DNA of 64,000 bases. Origin: Flavobacterium sp. ACN6 (lineage in GTDB: Bacteria; Bacteroidota; Bacteroidia; Flavobacteriales; Flavobacteriaceae). The translations under genes were made by a program, and so were the position numbers. The number at the start of each line of letters is the position of its first letter. Position 1 is the stretch's first letter. The notes under the pieces are model-generated. The model had not been told where the DNA came from and ran no database searches. It saw only the letters and a program-made list of their open reading frames with translations. Positions 58,281 to 64,000 of this stretch are shown here, one piece after another. The stretch lies in NCBI RefSeq assembly GCF_002304005.1, contig NZ_MRCQ01000009.1, forward strand, positions 62,001-126,000, read 5' to 3'.

Positions 58281-59624
58281 ATGGAACAAAAAATAAATGA
58301 ATTTATGGCTCTTATTGAGTCAAAAAATCCAAACGAACCAGAGTTTCTTCAAGCGGTAAGAGAATTTGCAGAAACAGTTATTCCATTTATTGCTGAGCGT
58401 AAAAAATACGATGGAAAAAATTTACTTTTAAGAATAGCTGAACCAGAACGTTCTATAATTTTTAGAGTTCCGTGGGTAGATGATAACGGTGAAATTATTG
58501 TAAATAGAGGTTTTAGAATTCAAATGAACTCTGCTATCGGACCTTATAAAGGTGGAATTAGATTTCATCATTCGGTAAATTTATCTGTTTTGAAATTTTT
58601 AGCTTTCGAACAAGTATTTAAAAACAGTTTGACAACACTTCCTATGGGAGGTGGAAAAGGTGGTTCTGATTTTGATCCAGAAGGAAAATCTGATGGAGAA
58701 ATTATGCGTTTCTGCCAGTCTTTCATGACAGAATTATGCCGTCATATTGGACCAGATCTTGACGTTCCTGCTGGAGATATTGGAGTTGGAGCAAGAGAAA
58801 TTGGATATTTGTTTGGTCAATATAAAAGAATTAGAAATGAATTTACTGGAGTTTTAACTGGAAAAGGTTTGGCTTACGGAGGTTCGTTAATTAGACCTGA
58901 AGCTACAGGATATGGAGTAGTTTATTTTACAGATCAAATGTTACGTACAATTGGTCATGAAGTAAAAGGTAAACGAGTTGCTATTTCTGGATTCGGAAAT
59001 GTTGCTTGGGGAGTGGCTTTAAAAGTAAATGAACTTGGAGGAAAAGTAGTTACAATTTCTGGTCCTGATGGTTATATTTATGATGAAGAAGGAATTTCTG
59101 GAGAAAAAATCGATCATATGGTCGAAATGAGAGCAACTGGCGATAACAGAGCCGAAAGATATTTAGAGAAATATCCAAATGCTGTTTTCCATAAAGGAAA
59201 AAGCCCTTGGGAAGTAAAAGTAGATATCGCGATTCCATGTGCTACTCAAAATGAATTAAACGGAGAAGATGCTCAAAAATTAATTGATAATGGTGTTTTA
59301 TGTGTAACAGAAGCTGCAAATATGCCTTCTACATTAGATGCTATTAAACTTTTCTTAGATAATAAAGTGTTATTTGCTCCAGGAAAAGCAGCAAACGCAG
59401 GTGGTGTTGCAGCTTCTGGATTGGAAATGACTCAAAACTCTATCCGTTTAAACTGGACTAGCGAAGAAGTTGATTTACGTTTGAAAGATATTATGGTTGG
59501 AATTCACAACCAATGTAAAAAATACGGTGCAGAAGAAGACGGATATGTTAACTATGTAAAAGGAGCGAACATTGCCGGATTTGTTAAAGTTGCCGACGCT
59601 ATGCTTGCGCAAGGTGTAGTTTAA
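58281..59624 (+). CDS. gdhA: NADP-type glutamate dehydrogenase
   Basis: Makes glutamate from 2-oxoglutarate and ammonia. The 447 residues are typical of the hexameric biosynthetic enzyme. Motifs: PYKGGIRFHHSVNLSVLKFLAFEQVFKNSLTTLPMGGGKGGSDFDP (about 90-135), with the catalytic Lys in GGGKGG. PAGDIGVGAREIGYL, RPEATGYGVVYF and the Rossmann VAISGFGNVAWGVA follow. The C-terminal FAPGKAANAGGVAASGLEM is present. A promoter-like element is at 58184-58191. Confidence 0.96.
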   Translation: MEQKINEFMALIESKNPNEPEFLQAVREFAETVIPFIAERKKYDGKNLLLRIAEPERSIIFRVPWVDDNGEIIVNRGFRIQMNSAIGPYKGGIRFHHSVNLSVLKFLAFEQVFKNSLTTLPMGGGKGGSDFDPEGKSDGEIMRFCQSFMTELCRHIGPDLDVPAGDIGVGAREIGYLFGQYKRIRNEFTGVLTGKGLAYGGSLIRPEATGYGVVYFTDQMLRTIGHEVKGKRVAISGFGNVAWGVALKVNELGGKVVTISGPDGYIYDEEGISGEKIDHMVEMRATGDNRAERYLEKYPNAVFHKGKSPWEVKVDIAIPCATQNELNGEDAQKLIDNGVLCVTEAANMPSTLDAIKLFLDNKVLFAPGKAANAGGVAASGLEMTQNSIRLNWTSEEVDLRLKDIMVGIHNQCKKYGAEEDGYVNYVKGANIAGFVKVADAMLAQGVV

Positions 59625-59722
59625 AAATTTAATTGCAATGTTAAAATGCCTTCGATTGTCTTTATCAAGATAAATCGGAGGCATTTTTTATTTGCACCAA
59701 AATTAAATAATCTCGTTTGTAG

Positions 59723-59730
59723 TATATTTG
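59723..59730 (+). promoter_or_regulatory. Probable -7 element of porZ
   Basis: TATATTTG matches TAnnTTTG, 17 bases before ATG at 59748. It makes the longer reading from 59646 unlikely. No TTG stands at the usual distance. Confidence 0.55.
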
Positions 59731-59747
59731 TCTATTCGAATACATAT

Positions 59748-62033
59748 ATGATGAAGAAGATACTTTTCTGCTTTTTGTTTTTAGCACTAATTCAGTTTTG
59801 CCAGGCACAGAATAAATCGTCTTGGCAGGGGTATTTTTCATTTAATGAAATAAAGGATGTTTCAGAGTCTTCAATAACTGTTTTTGCAGCTTCAGAAAAT
59901 GCTTTGTTTTCAAAAAACACTACGACAAACATTTTAAAAACGACAACGACTGTCGATGGACTTTCTGGTCAGACTATTTCTGCAGTTTATTACAGCGAAG
60001 CATTTAAAAAAACAATAATCGGTTACGAAAATGGTTTAATAATTCTAGTCAACGAAACTGATGGAAGCATCTTAAAAAAAGTAGATATCATTAATAAACA
60101 GCTGCCAGCAAATATTAAAAAGATTAATCATTTTATGGAGCATAACGGTTTAGTCTATGTTTCTTGTGATTTCGGAATTGTACAGTTTAATTTGAATACT
60201 TCTCAGTTTGGCGATACTTATTTTGTAGGTGATAATGGAGCTGAAATTAGCGTAAAGCAAACCACTTTTTTTAACGGATTTATTTTTGCTGCCACTTCAA
60301 ACGGTATCAGAAAAGCGGATAGTACAAATGCTAATTTGATTGATTATAATCAATGGAGTGTTGTAAATACAGGAAGTTGGTCTGCTGTTGAGGCTTTAGA
60401 TACAGAATTGATCGCAGTAAATGATACAGGATATATTCATCGCTTTAATTCGAATACTTTTATCGGTTTTACACAATTACCGCAAGCGGCTGTCGATATG
60501 AGGGCCAAGAATCATAATTTATTTGTTACCATAGCAAATACGGTGTATGTGTATAGTAATCAAATGGTTTTAAATCGACAGATTACTAATTCTCAGGTTT
60601 TAGATAACACTTTGAATTTTAGCTGCGCAACTACAGTTGGAGATCAGGTTTATATTGGAACCAAAGAAAAAGGATTGTTTTTTTCTACCCTTAATACTGC
60701 TGCTGTCTTTCAAAATAATACGCCATCAGGACCAGTACGAAATAATATTTTTTCTATAGATGTAACTCCAAATACTTTGTGGGCAGTTTATGGAAATTAT
60801 GATACTTCTTATGATCCTTATCCTTTAGATAGTTACGGACTCAGCAGGTATAATACTTCGGGCTGGTTAAATATTCCATATTCTGAAGTTTATGATGCGA
60901 AATCAATTACCAGAATTCTTGTAAATCCAAACAACGAAAAACAAGTTTATGCAAGTTCATTTTTTTCTGGATTGTTAAAGATTGAAAACGAAGTGCCCAA
61001 TTTTTTATATAACGAATTAAACAGTGGTTTAGAATCTATTACAAATGCAGGTGCAGATTATATCGATGTGCGTATAAATGCAAATGCCTTTGATAAAAAC
61101 AGCAATCTTTGGATAACGAACAGCCGAATCAAAAACGGGCTGAAAGTTTTAAAAACAAATGGACAATGGGGAAGTTATTCTATGACTTCCATTTTTGATA
61201 ATGCAGAAAATGTCAGTTACTCAAGTATAGTTGTGGATCGAAACAATGTAAAATGGATTGGAACAAATAGAGATGGAGTTGTTGGTTTTAATGAAACAAC
61301 TAACACATTTAAAAAAATGACTTTTGGTACCGATGTTGGGAATCTGCCAATTGCAGATGTTAGAACGATAGCGCTGGATACAAAAAACCAGCTTTGGATT
61401 GGAACCACAAAAGGTTTAAGGGTTTTGTCTAATGTAGCAAACTTTCAATCGGAAAGTCAGCTGAAAGCAAATGCAATAATTATTCAGGAAGATGATCTTG
61501 CACAGGAATTACTTTACGAACAGTTTATTACTTCAATTGCTGTTGATGGAGCAAACAATAAATGGATAGGAACGGCAGATTCTGGTGTTTTTATGGTTTC
61601 TCCAAATGGACAGGAAACCAAATATCATTTTACAATAAATAATTCTCCTCTGCCAAGTAATTATGTAAACGATGTAAAAGTAAACAGCAAAACCGGCGAA
61701 GTTTTTATTGTGACTAATAAAGGAATGGTTTCCTTTAACGGAATCGCAACTGGAGCAAATGATAATTTGAATAACGTTTATGTGTATCCAAATCCAGTTC
61801 GTCCAACTTATACAGGAACCGTAAAAGTTGCCGGATTAATAGATAAAGCCAATGTGAAAATCACAGATATCGAAGGAAATCTGGTTTATGAAATAACATC
61901 CTCAGGCGGAACAATAGAGTGGGATACAACGGCTTTTGGTAAATATAAAGTAGCTTCGGGCGTTTATATGGTGTTTATTTCGGCACAAGACGGCGGTGAA
62001 ACCAAAGTTAAAAAAATAATGATTATTCGATAA
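59748..62033 (+). CDS. porZ: PorZ: type IX secretion / attachment complex protein
   Basis: A 761-residue exported protein. Signal MMKKILFCFLFLALIQFCQAQ (ATG at 59748 or 59751). Two seven-bladed propeller regions follow. Repeats such as YDAVYY/FYNGFIFAATSNGIRKAD, NLWITNSRIKNGLKVL, NVKWIGTNRDGVVGFNE, QLWIGTTKGLRVLS and NKWIGTADSGVFMVSP show the W-I-G-T blade motif. The C-terminal sorting-type domain begins YVYPNPVRP and ends GVYMVFISAQDGG...KKIMIIR. In Porphyromonas, PorZ delivers A-LPS to the sortase on the cell surface. It lies just upstream of recO. Confidence 0.92.
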   Translation: MMKKILFCFLFLALIQFCQAQNKSSWQGYFSFNEIKDVSESSITVFAASENALFSKNTTTNILKTTTTVDGLSGQTISAVYYSEAFKKTIIGYENGLIILVNETDGSILKKVDIINKQLPANIKKINHFMEHNGLVYVSCDFGIVQFNLNTSQFGDTYFVGDNGAEISVKQTTFFNGFIFAATSNGIRKADSTNANLIDYNQWSVVNTGSWSAVEALDTELIAVNDTGYIHRFNSNTFIGFTQLPQAAVDMRAKNHNLFVTIANTVYVYSNQMVLNRQITNSQVLDNTLNFSCATTVGDQVYIGTKEKGLFFSTLNTAAVFQNNTPSGPVRNNIFSIDVTPNTLWAVYGNYDTSYDPYPLDSYGLSRYNTSGWLNIPYSEVYDAKSITRILVNPNNEKQVYASSFFSGLLKIENEVPNFLYNELNSGLESITNAGADYIDVRINANAFDKNSNLWITNSRIKNGLKVLKTNGQWGSYSMTSIFDNAENVSYSSIVVDRNNVKWIGTNRDGVVGFNETTNTFKKMTFGTDVGNLPIADVRTIALDTKNQLWIGTTKGLRVLSNVANFQSESQLKANAIIIQEDDLAQELLYEQFITSIAVDGANNKWIGTADSGVFMVSPNGQETKYHFTINNSPLPSNYVNDVKVNSKTGEVFIVTNKGMVSFNGIATGANDNLNNVYVYPNPVRPTYTGTVKVAGLIDKANVKITDIEGNLVYEITSSGGTIEWDTTAFGKYKVASGVYMVFISAQDGGETKVKKIMIIR

Positions 62034-62035
62034 TA

Positions 62036-62128
62036 TGCAGTCGCAGTCTCAGTTTTCGGTATTCAGTTTAAAAATGACATCAGATTTTAGTATTCAAAAA
62101 ATCTAAAATCTAAAATCTAAAATCTAAA
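62036..62128. repeat. Word-repeat spacer (CAGTTTTCGG and ATCTAAA types)
   Basis: A left part with CAGTCGCAGTCTCAGTTTTC and GGTATTCAGTTT is followed by four tandem copies of AATCTAAA. It directly abuts the recO TTG start. Confidence 0.7.
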
Positions 62129-62129
62129 A

Positions 62130-62843
62130 TTGTTAGTCAAAACCAAAGCCATAGTAATTTCCTCTTTAAAATTTCAGGAGAAAAGCTTGATCGTAAAATG
62201 TTTTACGCTCTCAAGCGGATTGAAATCTTATTTTGTGCGCGATGCTTTCTCAAGTAAAAAAGCAAGTCAGAAGATTGCGTATTTTCAGCCTTTTTCGATT
62301 TTAGAAATTGAAGCCGTTCATAAAAATAAAGGTACGCTGGAAAACTTTAAAGAAATTAAAAGCGCTGTTCCATTTCAGAGTATTCACACAGATATTATAA
62401 AAGGTACAATGGTGATGTTTCTTTCAGAAATGCTTCATTATTCTATTCAGGAAGAAGAAAAAAACGAGCCGCTTTTTGTTTTTTTAGAAACGGCCTTAAC
62501 TTGGCTGGATCATCATGATGAAATTTCTAATTTCCATTTAATCATGTTGTTAGAAATTACCAAATACCTTGGTTTTTATCCCGATCTTTCAGAAAGAGAT
62601 CTGCCATTTTTTGAAATGAATGAAGGCGTTTTTACGCTTTTTCAAAATGGAACTGTGCTCTCTGAACATGAAACCAATTTATTTAAAAAATTATTGGATT
62701 TAAGATTTGATAATGATCAAAAAGTCTTTCATGTTTTAGAAAGACAAATACTGCTTAAAATCCTGATTGATTATTACAGTCTGCACTTAGATGGATTTAA
62801 AAAGCCTAAATCTTTAGATATTTTAAAAGAAGTTTTCTCTTAA
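62130..62843 (+). CDS. recO: DNA repair protein RecO
   Basis: Helps load RecA at gaps, with RecF and RecR. The 237 residues match Bacteroidetes RecO. The N-terminal OB domain begins MLVKTKAIVISSLKFQEKSL, and includes VKCFTLSSGLKSYFVRDAF. The helical C-terminal part has LEITKYLGFYPDLSERD (about 147-163). I accept TTG at 62130 as the start: a stop (TAA) lies in frame 9 bases upstream, and the first in-frame ATG is far inside the domain. The Cys zinc ligands of some RecO proteins are absent. Confidence 0.9.
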   Translation: MLVKTKAIVISSLKFQEKSLIVKCFTLSSGLKSYFVRDAFSSKKASQKIAYFQPFSILEIEAVHKNKGTLENFKEIKSAVPFQSIHTDIIKGTMVMFLSEMLHYSIQEEEKNEPLFVFLETALTWLDHHDEISNFHLIMLLEITKYLGFYPDLSERDLPFFEMNEGVFTLFQNGTVLSEHETNLFKKLLDLRFDNDQKVFHVLERQILLKILIDYYSLHLDGFKKPKSLDILKEVFS

Positions 62844-62973
62844 ATCATGCAAAAGACCAATATTTGTTGAAAAATCTATTATATATTTCCAGATATTAGT
62901 CTTTTTTCTGTCATCTTTTATCTATTTTCCTCAAAATTCCTTACTTTCGCACCTCGTTTAAGAAAAGGATAAA

Positions 62974-64000
62974 ATGAGCACAAAATTTACTGAATACAAA
63001 GGACTTGACCTGCCAGCTGCAGCGTCTGAAGTTCTTGATTTTTGGAAGAAAGAAAATATATTTGAAAAGAGTGTAACAACTCGCGAAGGTGCTGAGCCTT
63101 TCGTGTTTTTTGAAGGTCCGCCTTCAGCAAACGGATTACCAGGAATTCACCACGTAATGGCGCGTGCGATTAAAGATATTTTTTGCAGATATAAAACTCA
63201 AAAAGGTTTTCAGGTAAAAAGAAAAGCGGGTTGGGATACTCACGGTTTACCTGTAGAATTGGGTACCGAAAAAGAACTTGGAATTACAAAAGAAGATATT
63301 GGAAAAACCATTTCCATCGAAGAATATAACGAAGCGTGTAAAAAAACAGTTATGCGTTATACGGATGTATGGAATGATTTGACCGAAAAAATGGGATATT
63401 GGGTTGATATGGAAGATCCATATGTTACTTATAAACCAAAATACATGGAATCTGTTTGGTGGCTTTTGAAACAAATCTACGATAAAGGTTTGTTGTACAA
63501 AGGTTATACGATTCAACCCTATTCTCCAAAAGCAGGAACTGGATTATCTTCTCACGAAGTAAATCAGCCAGGAGCTTACAGAGATGTTACAGATACTACG
63601 ATCGTAGCGCAATTCAAAACTTTGCCAGAAACTTTGCCAAGCTTTTTACAAGGTTTTGGAGATGTTCATATCTTGGCCTGGACAACAACTCCCTGGACAT
63701 TACCCTCGAATACAGCTTTAACAGTTGGACCAAAAATCGATTACGTTTTAGTAAAAACATTCAATCAATATACTTTTGAGCCAGTTAATGTTGTTTTGGC
63801 TAAAAACTTAGTTGGAAAACAATTCGGAAAAGGGTTTTTCTTAAGCGAAGATGATGCTGATTTTGACAATGTTAAAAACGGAGATAAAAAACTGCCGTAC
63901 AAAATTTTAGCAGAAGCAAAAGGAGCTGATTTAGTTGAGATCCGTTACGAACAATTATTGCCTTATGTTTTACCATATCAAAATGCTGAAAATGCATTTA
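62974..64000 (+). CDS. ileS: Isoleucine--tRNA ligase, N-terminal part
   Basis: The frame starts at ATG 62974 (MSTKFTEYKGLDLPAAASEV) and remains open past the window end, giving 342 residues. Class I signature: FFEGPPSANGLPGIHHVMARAIKD (about 44-67), where GIHHVMA is the HIGH-type motif. RKAGWDTHGLPVELGTEKELG is IleS-type. The editing domain begins near LAWTTTPWTLPSNTALTVGP. The full protein should be about 1,100 residues. The upstream spacer has TACTTTCG at 62942-62949, one mismatch from the -7 consensus. Confidence 0.96.
   Translation, partial: MSTKFTEYKGLDLPAAASEVLDFWKKENIFEKSVTTREGAEPFVFFEGPPSANGLPGIHHVMARAIKDIFCRYKTQKGFQVKRKAGWDTHGLPVELGTEKELGITKEDIGKTISIEEYNEACKKTVMRYTDVWNDLTEKMGYWVDMEDPYVTYKPKYMESVWWLLKQIYDKGLLYKGYTIQPYSPKAGTGLSSHEVNQPGAYRDVTDTTIVAQFKTLPETLPSFLQGFGDVHILAWTTTPWTLPSNTALTVGPKIDYVLVKTFNQYTFEPVNVVLAKNLVGKQFGKGFFLSEDDADFDNVKNGDKKLPYKILAEAKGADLVEIRYEQLLPYVLPYQNAENAF

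Noticed and set aside
58103-58300. 65-codon open frame upstream of gdhA
   Set aside because: A/T-driven basic composition, no homology signal, overlaps the gdhA start, and contains the likely gdhA -7 element.

Overview
The window is chromosomal DNA from a low-GC member of the Bacteroidetes, most likely a Flavobacterium. Supporting signs are: promoters of the Bacteroidetes type (TTG, then about 19-21 bases, then TAnnTTTG); a PorZ-type type IX secretion protein carrying its own C-terminal sorting domain; a complete bat (aerotolerance) operon; an Oar-like TonB receptor; many SPII lipoproteins; and a non-syntenic mix of housekeeping genes. No tRNA, rRNA, CRISPR array, transposase or prophage was seen.

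Layout. 1-3.6 kb: end of an unidentified gene, pheS, a small conserved gene and gpsA, then about 690 bases of spacer. 3.6-7.0 kb: a possible aldehyde-stress module (YqhD-like dehydrogenase, exported DJ-1/PfpI protein, divergent LysR regulator) and a PKD lipoprotein. 7.1-14.2 kb: an eight-gene same-strand cluster built around NAD and ADP-ribose: NrtR-type regulator, dedicated PRPP synthetase, a small coiled-coil protein, a VWA protein, a short second PurA-like enzyme, a NADAR (YbiA) protein, a KptA/Tpt1 RNA 2'-phosphotransferase and nicotinamide phosphoribosyltransferase. A clear inverted-repeat operator overlaps the promoter of the PRPP synthetase gene. 14.4-17.6 kb: nadD, a four-helix-bundle (IVS/S23) cassette gene, gmk, a YicC RNase and an ArsC/Spx-like protein. 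17.7-24.5 kb: DinB, RlpA, a membrane protein, a large TonB receptor and pgi. 24.6-26.7 kb: a small-protein/GNAT pair that looks like a toxin-antitoxin operon, an unknown gene and a SUKH protein. 26.7-32.5 kb: M23 peptidase, tryptophan-2,3-dioxygenase-like gene, DUF3108 gene, a candidate small RNA, hpd and hmgA (tyrosine breakdown). 32.8-39.2 kb: patatin-barrel protein, a small exported protein, uvrC, an aspartoacylase-like protein and formyl-THF cycloligase. 39.2-51.5 kb: repeat array, a YfbK-like VWA lipoprotein, and the bat operon, which is interrupted by a second four-helix-bundle cassette. 51.7-64 kb: aldo/keto reductase, SDR, AlbA_2 protein, DUF3298-like lipoprotein, a trans-sulfuration enzyme, an outer-membrane barrel protein, gdhA, porZ, recO and the start of ileS.

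The most interesting content is the NAD/ADP-ribose/RNA-repair cluster. It can be read as one programme: PRPP plus nicotinamide gives NMN (NAMPT), KptA uses NAD to strip RNA 2'-phosphates, NADAR handles an ADP-ribose product, and NrtR senses the pool. The VWA pair and the PurA-like enzyme have no assigned role in it.

The second theme is the spacers. More than fifteen carry an array of a 7-16 base word, repeated and then reverse-complemented, with a different word at each locus. Both four-helix-bundle genes sit inside such inverted arms. A dispersed GACGCAC palindrome and 180-bp and 56-bp tandem repeats add to this.
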